A stretch of 44,564 nucleotides of DNA from Syntrophomonadaceae bacterium (GTDB lineage Bacteria; Bacillota; Syntrophomonadia; Syntrophomonadales; Syntrophomonadaceae), in NCBI GenBank assembly GCA_012718855.1, contig JAAYBS010000028.1:1-44564 (forward strand). Direction: 5' to 3'. A program made the position numbers and the translations under genes. The notes beneath the pieces were generated by a model, which saw nothing but the letters and a program-made list of their open reading frames with translations, was not told the origin of the DNA and ran no database searches. This document shows positions 15,805-25,440 of the stretch, in pieces. Position 1 is the first letter of the stretch; each line of letters begins with the position of its first letter.

Positions 15805-18597
15805 ATGGCAAAAAGTAAATATGACAGTACTTTAAATCTGCCCCGAACAGAATTTCCGATGCGTGCTAATCTTCCTACCAGGGAACCGGAAATCTTGTCT
15901 TTCTGGAAGCAGACAGATATGTATCATCAGGTTCAACAGAAGAATGCTGGAAAACCAAAGTTTATTCTTCATGATGGCCCTCCATATGCCAATGGAGATA
16001 TTCATCTGGGACATACACTGAATAAAGTATTAAAAGACATAATAGTTAAGTATAAGAGTATGAATGGATTTGACAGTCCTTATGTGCCGGGTTGGGATAC
16101 TCACGGTTTGCCTATTGAGCAGCAGGCTATTAAGAACATGGGAATTGATCGGCATCGTACTGATGTGGTTGAATTTCGCCGTCATTGCCGGGATTATGCT
16201 TTGAAATATGTAGATCTGCAGCGCGAGCAGTTTAAACGCTTAGGGGTAAGAGGGGATTGGGATAATCCTTATCTGACCTTAAAGCCGGAATTTGAGTCTA
16301 TTCAAATCAAAGTTTTCGGTGAAATGGCTAAACGGGATTATATTTATAAAGGATTAAAACCGGTTTACTGGTGCTCAGATTGTGAAACTGCATTGGCTGA
16401 AGCGGAAGTGGAATACAACGAAAAGTCATCTCCATCTATATATGTAGCCTTTCCAGTTATTGATGGCAAAGGAGTACTGCCGGAAGATTCATTTATCGTT
16501 ATCTGGACCACCACTCCATGGACTTTACCTGCTAATACTGGTATCTCAGTTCATCCTGAATTCGATTATGTAGTGGTTAAGGTAGCAAATCAGCTTTATA
16601 CAGTTGCCAAGGGATTATTACCTCAAGTAGCGGAAAATCTTGGCTGGGAAAAGGTTGAGATTATTAAGGAGTTCAAGGGGGCTGAAATTGAGCGTGCCCA
16701 ATGTAAACATCCCTTTTTTGAACGTAATTCATTAGTAGTATTAGGAGAACATGTTACTCTTGAGGCAGGGACTGGTTGTGTGCATACTGCTCCAGGTCAT
16801 GGTGAAGATGACTTTTATGTGGGTCGTGAATATGCCCTGGAAGTTCTGTCTCCAGTTGACGACAAAGGTAGATTTACTGATGAAGCCAAACAGTTCAAGG
16901 GTTTATATGTTCATGATGCCAACCAGGCCATAATACAGGAACTGGAGGCTAAGGGAAGGCTGCTTAAAGCTTCCAAACTGGAACATCAGTATCCATATTG
17001 CTGGCGTTGCAAACACCCGATTATTTATAGAGCAACTGAGCAATGGTTTGCTTCAATTGATGGTTTTAGAAATGAAACGCTCAAGGCTATTGATGAGGTC
17101 AAATGGATTCCTGCCTGGGGAAGGGACCGGATTTACAATATGGTTCGTGATCGCGGTGACTGGTGTATTTCCCGCCAGCGTACCTGGGGTGTTCCTATTC
17201 CAATCTTTTATTGTGACAGTTGCGGTGAAACCGTTATTAATGACGATACTATCAATCGAATCAGTTCGCTTTTTGCTGAACATGGTTCAGATATATGGTT
17301 TATGAAAACAGCTCAGGAATTGTTGCCACCGGGATACAAATGTGAGAAATGTGGCGGTGAAAGCTTTACTAAAGAAACTGATATCATGGATGTATGGTTT
17401 GATTCCGGATCCAGCCACATGGCAGTATTGGAGACTTATGAAGATCTAAGATGGCCGGCTGATATGTATCTGGAAGGCAGCGACCAGCATCGGGGATGGT
17501 TTAATTCATCGATTTCCACAGCAGTTGCGGTTAGAGGTACAGCCCCATATAAGCAAGTTCTAACTCATGGTTTCGTAGTAGATGAACAGGGACGCAAGAT
17601 GTCCAAGTCATTGGGAAATGTAGTTGATCCATTAAAATTAACTGAAGAATTGGGAGCGGATATATTAAGACTATGGGTTTCCTCAGCAGATTACCGTAAT
17701 GATGTTTCCGTATCAAATAACATCATTCGTCAAAGTGCCGAAGCTTATAGAAAGATTCGCAATACCTGCCGGTTTATCATAGGAAATCTGGCTGATTTTG
17801 ATCCTAATTCAGATAGGGTGAAATACGATGATCTGTCTGAGCTTGATAAATGGGCATTGTTGCGTTTGGAGAAATTAATTCGCCGTGTTACTAAAGCTTA
17901 TGATCAATATGAATTTCATGTGGTATTTCACTCCATGCATAATTTCTGTACGGTTGATATGAGCAATATTTATTTTGATGTTTTAAAGGATACGCTATAT
18001 TGTTCACCAGCAGGGGCCCAGGATCGCAGAGCCGCTCAAACCGTTCTTTATGAGATAATTAATGCTTTGGTAGTAATGTTGACGCCCATTCTGGCTTACA
18101 CCAGTGAAGAAATATGGCAATTTCTGCGTAAGCCCGAAGATCCGGTAAGTGTTCAACTATTGAATTGGCCTGAATTCAGGGATGAATACCTTAATGTTGA
18201 AATTGGCGGTCGTATGGATAAAATTTTACAGGTAAGAGAAGTAGTTACCAAAGCCCTGGAAGAGGCTCGGGCAGCTAAAACCATCGGTCATTCCCTGGCA
18301 GCGAGCGTAACTATTTATGCCAATGAAGAATGGCTGTCCATGTTAAACGCAACGACTAATCTGGAGAAAATATTTATAGTTTCCAAACTGGAATTGAGTT
18401 CAATAGAAAATAAACCTTCGCAATCGGTAAGTCTGGAGAATGTTGAAGGAATTTATGTGCAGGTTGGCCCGGCAGAAGGCGAAAAATGTGAACGCTGTTG
18501 GACCATCGACTTATCGGTGGGAACAGATAGTGATTATCCGGTATTATGTAACAGATGCAAGTCGGTCATAATGGAACAGGATAAACAGGAGGGATAA
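15805..18597 (+). CDS. ileS: Isoleucyl-tRNA synthetase
   Basis: A 930-residue class I synthetase charging tRNA-Ile. The HIGH motif is HLGH at residues 67-70, KMSKS is at about 598-602, and ETDIMDVWFDSGSS is intact. The editing domain lies in between, and the C-terminal zinc site uses C895, C898, C915 and C918. Full bacterial length. GAGGTG precedes the ATG by about nine bases. It is controlled by the T-box leader upstream and is followed after two bases by the ACT-domain gene. Confidence 0.97.
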   Translation: MAKSKYDSTLNLPRTEFPMRANLPTREPEILSFWKQTDMYHQVQQKNAGKPKFILHDGPPYANGDIHLGHTLNKVLKDIIVKYKSMNGFDSPYVPGWDTHGLPIEQQAIKNMGIDRHRTDVVEFRRHCRDYALKYVDLQREQFKRLGVRGDWDNPYLTLKPEFESIQIKVFGEMAKRDYIYKGLKPVYWCSDCETALAEAEVEYNEKSSPSIYVAFPVIDGKGVLPEDSFIVIWTTTPWTLPANTGISVHPEFDYVVVKVANQLYTVAKGLLPQVAENLGWEKVEIIKEFKGAEIERAQCKHPFFERNSLVVLGEHVTLEAGTGCVHTAPGHGEDDFYVGREYALEVLSPVDDKGRFTDEAKQFKGLYVHDANQAIIQELEAKGRLLKASKLEHQYPYCWRCKHPIIYRATEQWFASIDGFRNETLKAIDEVKWIPAWGRDRIYNMVRDRGDWCISRQRTWGVPIPIFYCDSCGETVINDDTINRISSLFAEHGSDIWFMKTAQELLPPGYKCEKCGGESFTKETDIMDVWFDSGSSHMAVLETYEDLRWPADMYLEGSDQHRGWFNSSISTAVAVRGTAPYKQVLTHGFVVDEQGRKMSKSLGNVVDPLKLTEELGADILRLWVSSADYRNDVSVSNNIIRQSAEAYRKIRNTCRFIIGNLADFDPNSDRVKYDDLSELDKWALLRLEKLIRRVTKAYDQYEFHVVFHSMHNFCTVDMSNIYFDVLKDTLYCSPAGAQDRRAAQTVLYEIINALVVMLTPILAYTSEEIWQFLRKPEDPVSVQLLNWPEFRDEYLNVEIGGRMDKILQVREVVTKALEEARAAKTIGHSLAASVTIYANEEWLSMLNATTNLEKIFIVSKLELSSIENKPSQSVSLENVEGIYVQVGPAEGEKCERCWTIDLSVGTDSDYPVLCNRCKSVIMEQDKQEG

Positions 18598-18599
18598 CC

Positions 18600-18881
18600 G
18601 TGGAAGAAGGTAAGAAATTAATTATCACGGTTTTAGGATATGACCGGGTGGGAATAATTGCTACTATTTCCGCAATATTAGCTGAAAACCAGGTAAATAT
18701 CCTGGATATTAGTCAAACCATTCTGCAGGGGTTTTTTACCATGGTGATGGTAGTCGATATGAGCAACAGTAAATGTGAGATTGGCCAGTTAAGAGAACTT
18801 TTAGTGGAGGCAGGCAGAAATCTGGGACTGGAAGTTACTGTGCAACATGAAGATATTTTTAAGTTTATGCATCGAATTTAA
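18600..18881 (+). CDS. ACT-domain protein, UPF0237 family
   Basis: A 93-residue protein that is essentially one ACT domain: LIITVLGYDRVGIIATISAI opens it, and NILDISQTILQGFFTMVMVV forms the next strands. ACT domains bind amino acids or other small ligands. This family (UPF0237) has no settled role but is regularly encoded next to UPF0210, as here. It starts with GTG two bases after ileS, whose end carries AGGAGGG, so it is probably co-expressed with ileS and under the T-box. Confidence 0.88.
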   Translation: MEEGKKLIITVLGYDRVGIIATISAILAENQVNILDISQTILQGFFTMVMVVDMSNSKCEIGQLRELLVEAGRNLGLEVTVQHEDIFKFMHRI

Positions 18882-18923
18882 TTAATGATTTATTTTAATT
18901 AATCCGGGGACAGGAGGCTGACA

Positions 18924-20291
18924 ATGCCTTTTCATATCAGTAAAGATGAGATTATGGAAACAGTCAGGATGGTTCAGAGTGAGAATCTGGATATTCGTAC
19001 AATTACCATGGGTATAAATATCCAGGACTGTCGTCATCGTGATGGAAATGCAACCGGTAAAAGCATTTACGATAAAATAGTTAAATATGCCGGTAATCTT
19101 GTTAAAACCGGGGATGAAATTGAAAAAGAATATGGCATACCTATTATAAACAAACGAATTTCTGTTACTCCGGTAGCAAATGTTGCCGATGGTCTTAACC
19201 GTGATGATATGATTACCATAGGCAAATATATGGATGAAGCAGCTCGTGAAGTAGGAGTAAACTTTATTGGCGGTTTTTCTGCTCTGGTACATAAAGGTTT
19301 TACGCATGGAGATAAAGATTTAATTGCTGCTATACCGTATGTTCTATCAAATACCGAGCGGGTATGCTCTTCTGTAAATGTAGCGACTACAAAAGCTGGT
19401 ATTAACATGGACGCTGTGTATTTAATGGGAAATACCATTAAACAAACCGCAGAATTAACAGCGGACAATGATGGAATTGGATGTGCCAAGCTGGTAGTAT
19501 TCTGTAATGCCGCCGAAGATAACCCGTTTATGGCCGGGGCTTTTCATGGAATAGGTGAACCGGAGTCAACCATCAATATCGGGGTTAGCGGGCCGGGAGT
19601 GGTATTAAATGCAGTTCGTAAATATCCAGAAATGGATTTAGGAGAGCTGGCCAATGTCATAAAAAAGACAGCTTTTAAAGTTACCCGAACTGGTGAATTA
19701 GTAGGGCGGGTGGCTTCAAAGAGATTGGGAGTACCTTTTGGCATTGTTGATTTGTCTCTGGCGCCAACTCCGGCGATTGGTGACAGTGTAGCCGACATTT
19801 TGCAGTCAATGGGTCTGGAAAGAGTAGGAGCTCATGGAAGTACTGCAGCTCTGGCCATGTTAAATGATGCAGTAAAAAAAGGCGGGGCGATGGCTTCATC
19901 TTATGTAGGCGGACTGTCAGGTGCCTTTATTCCGGTAAGTGAGGATGCAGGCATGATTGATGCAGTCCTGGCAGGAGCTTTAAATATTGACAAGCTGGAA
20001 GCTATGACCTGTGTATGTTCAGTAGGATTGGACATGATTGCGATACCAGGCGATACTAGTAGTGAAATAATTTCGGCCATCATTGCTGATGAAGCTGCTA
20101 TTGGTATGATTAATCGCAAAACTACAGCAGTTAGATTGATACCTGCACCGGGTAAAAAGGTTGGTGACTGGGTTGAATTTGGAGGCTTGTTGGGAAGAGC
20201 GCCGGTTATGAAGGTTAATCAGTTCTCTCCAGCAGGTTTTATAAATCGCCGGGGCAGAATTCCTGCTCCTATTCATTCCCTTAACAACTAA
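18924..20291 (+). CDS. UPF0210 (PFL/DUF711) family protein
   Basis: A 455-residue protein of the UPF0210 family, which is structurally related to glycyl radical enzymes (PFL superfold) but lacks a proven activity. Visible hallmarks are [16 protein letters not shown] near residue 27 and the glycine-rich FNAG-like stretches such as [25 protein letters not shown] sits before the ATG with about five bases between. The pairing with the UPF0237 ACT protein 42 bases upstream is widespread and suggests that ACT senses a ligand for this enzyme; that is inference. Confidence 0.9.
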   Translation: MPFHISKDEIMETVRMVQSENLDIRTITMGINIQDCRHRDGNATGKSIYDKIVKYAGNLVKTGDEIEKEYGIPIINKRISVTPVANVADGLNRDDMITIGKYMDEAAREVGVNFIGGFSALVHKGFTHGDKDLIAAIPYVLSNTERVCSSVNVATTKAGINMDAVYLMGNTIKQTAELTADNDGIGCAKLVVFCNAAEDNPFMAGAFHGIGEPESTINIGVSGPGVVLNAVRKYPEMDLGELANVIKKTAFKVTRTGELVGRVASKRLGVPFGIVDLSLAPTPAIGDSVADILQSMGLERVGAHGSTAALAMLNDAVKKGGAMASSYVGGLSGAFIPVSEDAGMIDAVLAGALNIDKLEAMTCVCSVGLDMIAIPGDTSSEIISAIIADEAAIGMINRKTTAVRLIPAPGKKVGDWVEFGGLLGRAPVMKVNQFSPAGFINRRGRIPAPIHSLNN

Positions 20292-20400
20292 GGGGTATTG
20301 AATAACCGGGATAAGGAATAATATGTGTAACCCGGCTTCTTATGGGGAGATGAGCAGCGGATGTTGATGGGGGAATCTTTTAAAAAAAGAGGTGTTGATT

Positions 20401-20838
20401 ATGGACCCCAAACAGAAGCTAATCAATAAAAAACAGGAATTGGAACATATTATTAAATCCCGCCAGGAAAATTTTATGACACCCTTACATGAATTAACCG
20501 GTGATTTATCAACTTATGACCAGCATCCGGCTGATTCTGCCACAGAATTATATGAAAGGGAAAAAGATCTGGCGGTTATGGAGTTATATGAACTGGAATT
20601 GGAAAAAGTTCATGATGCACTTAACCAATATGAACAGGGTAGATATGGTTTATGTGAAATATGCGGTAATCAAATTGAATCCCGGAGATTAAATCGCCTC
20701 GTTAATACTAAACATTGTGCAAAATGTGCCCATCAGTTACAAAATGATAATAATAACGTAAGCGAACAGGAATCTTTGACCATGATTTATAGAGGTGAAG
20801 AACCTGAAGTAGCAGGTTATCAATTTGATGATAATTAA
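20401..20838 (+). CDS. DksA/TraR-type zinc-finger protein
   Basis: A 145-residue protein with an N-terminal coiled coil (about 1-80) and a C-terminal C4 zinc finger (CEIC, then about 18 residues on, CAKC), the build of the YteA/YocK branch of the DksA/TraR family. Relatives bind RNA polymerase in proteobacteria; in Firmicutes the role is less clear and some are stress or sporulation proteins. The acidic DQHPADSATELYERE segment is typical. AGAGGTG lies six bases before ATG 20401. Confidence 0.85.
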   Translation: MDPKQKLINKKQELEHIIKSRQENFMTPLHELTGDLSTYDQHPADSATELYEREKDLAVMELYELELEKVHDALNQYEQGRYGLCEICGNQIESRRLNRLVNTKHCAKCAHQLQNDNNNVSEQESLTMIYRGEEPEVAGYQFDDN

Positions 20839-20871
20839 TGTTTTTGGTATTCACCCGGAGGAGGATCTTTT

Positions 20872-22074
20872 TTGAGAATTGGTGTTTTTTCAGATAGTTA
20901 CACTCCTTATACCAGTGGAGTAGTAACCTCAATAAAAACTTTTAAATATGAACTTGAAAAACGGGGGCATGAAGTATTTATATTTGCTCCCAGTTATCCC
21001 CATTATCATGTAGAGGAAAAAGGGATATACCGCTTTTATTCATTACCTTCCCCTACAAATCCGGATTTTACTCTGGCCATACCGGTGCTGCCCGGATTGA
21101 ATATGCTGGTACGCAGATTGAACCTGGATATTATTCATGTGCATTCTCCAGTATTAATGGGCAGAGTAGGACTGCGTTATGCCAAAAAATATCGCATTCC
21201 AATTGTGTTTACTTACCATACCATGTATGACCAATATGTTCACTATATTCCGCTGGCACAGGAATTAGCCAAGGATATAACCATAAAATACAGTAATAGT
21301 TTCTGTAATAGCTGTGACCATGTTATTGTTCCTACTCCTGAAGTTGCAGAAATATTAAAAAATTATCATATAAAAACGCCAGTAACCGTATTACCTACTG
21401 GAGTACCACTGCAGAAGTTTGATGGGGGAGTAAACGAAAAAGATTGGTTAAGAAGAAATTATTCTATCCCGGAAAACAATAAGATATTGCTGTTTGTAGG
21501 ACGGTTAGCCAAAGAAAAAAATCTGGAGTTTCTTATAAAGGCTTTTAAAAAGTTGAAGGATAGTCGTCCCGATACAACTTTGGTATTAACTGCCCAGGGG
21601 CCTATAGAAGCTGACTTAAAAAAGCTGGTTAAAAAATTAAACATGTCATTGGAAGATGATGTAGTATTTACCGGAGCATTACCTTTTGACACTCTGGTTA
21701 AAGCCTATTATTCAGCTGATCTGTTTGTATTTTCTTCCCTGACTGAAACGCAGGGGCTGGTATTAATAGAAGCTATGGCGGCAGGGCTTCCGGTGGTGGC
21801 GGTAAAAGCTAGTGGTGTACAGGATATGGTTGACCATAATATTAATGGAATATTAACTGCAGAAGATATAGATGAATTTAGTCAGGCTGTATTGACCGTA
21901 CTGCAGGATGATGAATTATATGCCAGACTGAAAGAAAACGCTTTTAAAAAAGCATATTTGATGTCTTCAGAAGCAATGACTACGCGGTTGGAGAATATAT
22001 ATAATGAATTATGTGAGAATTATGTAGGTAAACGCAGTCGGCGCCTGGATTTTTACAGATGGTTTGGTGCATAA
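20872..22074 (+). CDS. GT4-family glycosyltransferase
   Basis: A 400-residue retaining glycosyltransferase of the GT-B fold. The N-terminus RIGVFSDSYTPYTSGVVTSI is typical of diacylglycerol or phosphatidylinositol glycosyltransferases. The donor-binding E-x7-E motif is ETQGLVLIE near residue 290, within a conserved MAAGLPVVA context. Likely a membrane-associated glycolipid glucosyltransferase, but acceptor and sugar are not determined. It starts with TTG after GGAGGAGG (spacing about 8) and is followed by a terminator. Confidence 0.85.
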   Translation: MRIGVFSDSYTPYTSGVVTSIKTFKYELEKRGHEVFIFAPSYPHYHVEEKGIYRFYSLPSPTNPDFTLAIPVLPGLNMLVRRLNLDIIHVHSPVLMGRVGLRYAKKYRIPIVFTYHTMYDQYVHYIPLAQELAKDITIKYSNSFCNSCDHVIVPTPEVAEILKNYHIKTPVTVLPTGVPLQKFDGGVNEKDWLRRNYSIPENNKILLFVGRLAKEKNLEFLIKAFKKLKDSRPDTTLVLTAQGPIEADLKKLVKKLNMSLEDDVVFTGALPFDTLVKAYYSADLFVFSSLTETQGLVLIEAMAAGLPVVAVKASGVQDMVDHNINGILTAEDIDEFSQAVLTVLQDDELYARLKENAFKKAYLMSSEAMTTRLENIYNELCENYVGKRSRRLDFYRWFGA

Positions 22075-22091
22075 ATTAATCTGATTATTTT

Positions 22092-22121
22092 GACCTGTAG
22101 CAATACAGGTCATTTTTATTT
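22092..22121 (+). terminator. Terminator after the glycosyltransferase gene
   Basis: GACCTGTA (22092-22099), loop GCAA, TACAGGTC (22104-22111), then ATTTTTATTT: a perfect eight-pair stem with a U-rich tail, 18 bases after the stop codon. Confidence 0.85.
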
Positions 22122-22198
22122 ACATACGGCTTTTATTTTTTCTTTCGCATGTGGTAAATTAACTGTGATTGGCAACAATTTTAAAAGGAGTCTGTGAA

Positions 22199-23605
22199 TT
22201 GAAAAAAATTGCTCTGATTATTGCTATTATGGCCGGGAAATTTGCTTCCTGTCTGAGCAGAATACTTGGTACCGGAGGTACATCCATACCTGGAAAAATA
22301 GCACTACGATTATATCCGCATATTCTTAGTGATCTGGCGGCCAATATTAGTGAAGAAATATTTATCGTTACCGGAACTAACGGTAAGACAACTACTACTA
22401 ACATGCTGGCGGAGATATTAAAGGAAAAAGGTTATAAGTTTGTGCATAATAGTGCCGGTGCTAATATGATAACCGGAATTACAACGGCTTTTATTAAAGA
22501 AACTGATTGGACGGGTAAACGCAAAATTGACTATGCTTTGCTGGAAACTGATGAGGCCAATGTTCCTTTGTTACTTCAACAGTTACATCCCCGTGTAGTA
22601 TTAATAACCAACTTTTTTAGCGACCAACTGGATCGGTATGGTGAATTGAATAATACCATTAATCTAATAAAAGATGCTGTACGCGATACGGATATAGAAT
22701 TAGTTCTAAATGCAGATGATCCGCTGGTAACCCATTTTAAAAATGAAACCGGGCTACATTGCTGGTATTACGGATTTGAGGCTACTAATTATGACAAATT
22801 ACAGGGTGAGGCGAGCCGAGAGGGGAGATACTGCGTGTTTTGTGGTCAGGAATTACTTTATCAAAGATTTCACTATGCGCAACTGGGGAAATTCTGCTGT
22901 TCGGAATGTGGCAACCAAAATCCCGAAAGCAACTTTACCGCTCATTCACTTATTCTGACTCCTAAAATTGAAATGAAGATTAATGATATTGAAATAAGAA
23001 GCCCCTATCAGGGTTTCTATAATGCTTATAATATACTGGCAGCAGTATCACTGGCCAAATTAGTGGGTATAGAAGATGAAATAATTCAAAAAGCTATTGC
23101 CAATTATGAACCCCGGGCAGGTCGTATGGAGCAATTTGAAATTGATAAACGTAAAGTAACTCTAATATTGGTTAAAAACCCTACCGGATTAAACCAGGCG
23201 CTGGCAACAATAAATACGGAACCTACCCCAAAGGCGATATTTTTTGCTTTAAATGATAATGTTGCCGATGGTCGTGATATTTCCTGGATATGGGATGCTG
23301 ATATTGAACAGATTACAGCTTTGGATTCAAATATAGAAGCTATAGTATGTTCGGGACTTAGAAGCGGGGATATAGCCTTACGCTTTAAATATGCTGATGC
23401 TCAGGTAGACCGTATATATATTGAGGATGAACTGCAATCGGGAATTAATAAAGCTTTATCGGTTGCAGCAGATGCAACTTATATCCTGTCAACTTATACA
23501 GCGTTATTCGTCTGTAGGGATATTTTACTAAAATTACAACAGGAAAGCATTACCTCTGCTGACCTGATTGATCAAAAACAAAAAAGCTCAGAAAGTCAGG
23601 GATAA
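22199..23605 (+). CDS. murT: Lipid II isoglutaminyl synthase, MurT subunit
   Basis: A 468-residue Mur-ligase-like protein that, with GatD, amidates the D-glutamate of lipid II to isoglutamine. The P-loop is GTNGKTTTTNML near residue 58. The central domain carries the MurT-specific zinc ribbon (CVFC, then CSEC) near residues 215-242. A DUF1727 domain follows. The N-terminus (GGTSIPGKIALRLYP) fits MurT. The start is the TTG at 22199, eight bases after AAAAGGAG; an in-frame TTG at 22169 lies before that site. gatD follows after three bases. Confidence 0.93.
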   Translation: MKKIALIIAIMAGKFASCLSRILGTGGTSIPGKIALRLYPHILSDLAANISEEIFIVTGTNGKTTTTNMLAEILKEKGYKFVHNSAGANMITGITTAFIKETDWTGKRKIDYALLETDEANVPLLLQQLHPRVVLITNFFSDQLDRYGELNNTINLIKDAVRDTDIELVLNADDPLVTHFKNETGLHCWYYGFEATNYDKLQGEASREGRYCVFCGQELLYQRFHYAQLGKFCCSECGNQNPESNFTAHSLILTPKIEMKINDIEIRSPYQGFYNAYNILAAVSLAKLVGIEDEIIQKAIANYEPRAGRMEQFEIDKRKVTLILVKNPTGLNQALATINTEPTPKAIFFALNDNVADGRDISWIWDADIEQITALDSNIEAIVCSGLRSGDIALRFKYADAQVDRIYIEDELQSGINKALSVAADATYILSTYTALFVCRDILLKLQQESITSADLIDQKQKSSESQG

Positions 23606-23608
23606 GTT

Positions 23609-24340
23609 ATGGCTGATTTTATCATTGCACATCTGTATCCGGAATTAATGAATCTTTATGGGGATCGGGGTAACATCATTTGTTTGCAAAAGAGATTGGA
23701 GTGGTACGGACATGATTGTTATATAGAAGCCATTCCTCGCGGTAGCAAGATACAATTTAATCAATATGACCTGATTTTCATGGGCGGGGGAGCCGATCGC
23801 GAACAAAAATTGGTTGTCAATGAATTAATTCATCAATCAAGTGAACTGAAACTGGAAATTGAACAGGGATTACCGGCCTTATTTATATGTGGTGCATATC
23901 AATTGCTGGGTAAATACTATGAATCTTCAGATGGGATGCAAATACCCGGATTAAATGTATTTGATTTTTATACCCGGAAAGAGAAAAATCGTCTGATTGG
24001 AAATATCGTTATCGCAGCATCTTTACGTGGGCAACCTTTTACAGTGGCAGGTTTTGAAAATCACTCCGGACGAACTTACTTTGAAAATGAAGAACTAAGA
24101 GCTCTGGGCAAAGTTATAAGTGGCTTCGGGAATAATGGTCAGGATGGACAGGAAGGTTTATGGTATAAAAATTTAATTGCTACTTATATGCACGGTCCTC
24201 TTTTGCCTAAAAATCCAATTCTGGCTGACTTTTTAATTGAAACCATGATGAACAGGAAGGGCCTTATATTTAAAGGCGGTTTGGATGATCACATTGAAAA
24301 TTACTCCCATGAACAAACCAAAAAGAGAATATTAGGCTGA
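23609..24340 (+). CDS. gatD: Lipid II isoglutaminyl synthase, GatD glutaminase subunit
   Basis: A 243-residue class I glutamine amidotransferase (CobB/CobQ-like) that feeds ammonia to MurT. Catalytic Cys94 (FICGAYQLLG) and His195 (YMHGPLLPKNP) are intact, and GFENHSGRTY is characteristic. It is a useful contrast: this glutaminase keeps its nucleophile, unlike CarA in the same window. It starts three bases after murT; the two subunits form one complex in the cytoplasm. Confidence 0.94.
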   Translation: MADFIIAHLYPELMNLYGDRGNIICLQKRLEWYGHDCYIEAIPRGSKIQFNQYDLIFMGGGADREQKLVVNELIHQSSELKLEIEQGLPALFICGAYQLLGKYYESSDGMQIPGLNVFDFYTRKEKNRLIGNIVIAASLRGQPFTVAGFENHSGRTYFENEELRALGKVISGFGNNGQDGQEGLWYKNLIATYMHGPLLPKNPILADFLIETMMNRKGLIFKGGLDDHIENYSHEQTKKRILG

Positions 24341-24432
24341 TTCCATAAGTATATACAGGCTATCTGCGGGAATAATAGCTTAAGACTGTGATTTGAAGGG
24401 ATTGAACGGTTATTATTAAAGAGCAGGCCTTA

Positions 24433-25434
24433 ATGCACTTCCCATTCCCGGCAGATAAAATTATAAACCGTCTAAAGGAAACTTTGCAGGATAGTCAGGA
24501 TATGAACGATTATATTGACTATCTGCTTAATAAACCAGGGAAAATGCTGCGCTCTCGTCTGGTTCATCTATCGGCCAACTTATATCCTTCCCAGGAGTCT
24601 CTCGTAATTGATGTCGCTGTTGCGATAGAACTTATACATCTGGCTTCCCTGGTCCATGACGACATAATTGACAATTCGAACTTAAGAAGAGGCCAGGAAA
24701 GCATCAATAGTAAATGGAATAATAAAGTTGCCGTACTACTGGGTGATTATTTATTTGCTGCCGCCTTTAATATTATTAATCGCCAGGGTTTGCCGGCAGT
24801 AATGGAAACCGTTACGGAGACAATTAAAATAATGTGTATAGGTGAAATTCAGCAACTTTATCTTACTAATCGTTTGGATATTACACGTACAGCCTATCTG
24901 GAAAAAATCTATCGCAAAACTGCCTGCCTGTTTGCTTCCAGCTGTCAGGTGGGTGGCCTGATTTCCTCAATGCCCCAACGGCAAATTGGAATAATTCAAA
25001 ACTATGGTTTGCACCTTGGTAATGCCTATCAAATAATTGATGATGTGCTTGATTTTGTGTCTCATCCTGGACTACTGGGAAAACCGGCAGGAAATGATTT
25101 GCTGGAAGGAAATATTAATTTACCGGTAATTATAGCATTGGAAGACCCCATATATGGTCCGGAACTGAAACCTTTACTGCAGGATCAGATTACTATCAGT
25201 ATGAATTTGAAAAAGATAATCCGGATATTAACGGAATCTTACGCCCTGGATATGGCAATTGGCGAAGCCCGGAAATATTTAAACCAGGCCCGTCAAATGC
25301 TGCAGCAACTGCCATCAGGTGAAGCCAGAGATGACCTGTTTACATTATCAGATTACTTATTAAATAATTATTTGCAAGCAGGCATAAGCAGCGATTACCA
25401 GAAAAATATACCGGAATGTAAAGTATGGATGTAA
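24433..25434 (+). CDS. Polyprenyl diphosphate synthase, HepT-like
   Basis: A 333-residue trans-isoprenyl diphosphate synthase. The first Asp-rich motif is DDIID (in LASLVHDDIIDN) and the second DDVLD (QIIDDVLDF), with LLGDYLFAAAF and KPAGNDLLEGNINLPV. Small residues (Ser, Ala) at the fourth and fifth positions before the first motif favour a long product (C30 or more), as in heptaprenyl synthase HepT. No HepS subunit is nearby. The ribosome site is weak (GAGCAGG). It lies seven bases before a DUF2600 terpene synthase gene, which in Bacillus uses heptaprenyl diphosphate, so it may supply that enzyme and/or a quinone tail. Confidence 0.85.
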   Translation: MHFPFPADKIINRLKETLQDSQDMNDYIDYLLNKPGKMLRSRLVHLSANLYPSQESLVIDVAVAIELIHLASLVHDDIIDNSNLRRGQESINSKWNNKVAVLLGDYLFAAAFNIINRQGLPAVMETVTETIKIMCIGEIQQLYLTNRLDITRTAYLEKIYRKTACLFASSCQVGGLISSMPQRQIGIIQNYGLHLGNAYQIIDDVLDFVSHPGLLGKPAGNDLLEGNINLPVIIALEDPIYGPELKPLLQDQITISMNLKKIIRILTESYALDMAIGEARKYLNQARQMLQQLPSGEARDDLFTLSDYLLNNYLQAGISSDYQKNIPECKVWM

Positions 25435-25440
25435 ACAAAT

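Noticed and set aside
18882-19489. Open minus-strand frames of about 140 codons opposite the UPF0210 gene
   Set aside because: They lie wholly within a well-supported plus-strand gene, lack ribosome sites and have no recognisable domains, so they are antisense shadows.
20292-20400. Terminator between UPF0210 and the DksA/TraR gene
   Set aside because: A CCGGG/CCCGG pairing can be drawn at about 20303-20335 but the loop is long and no U-run follows.
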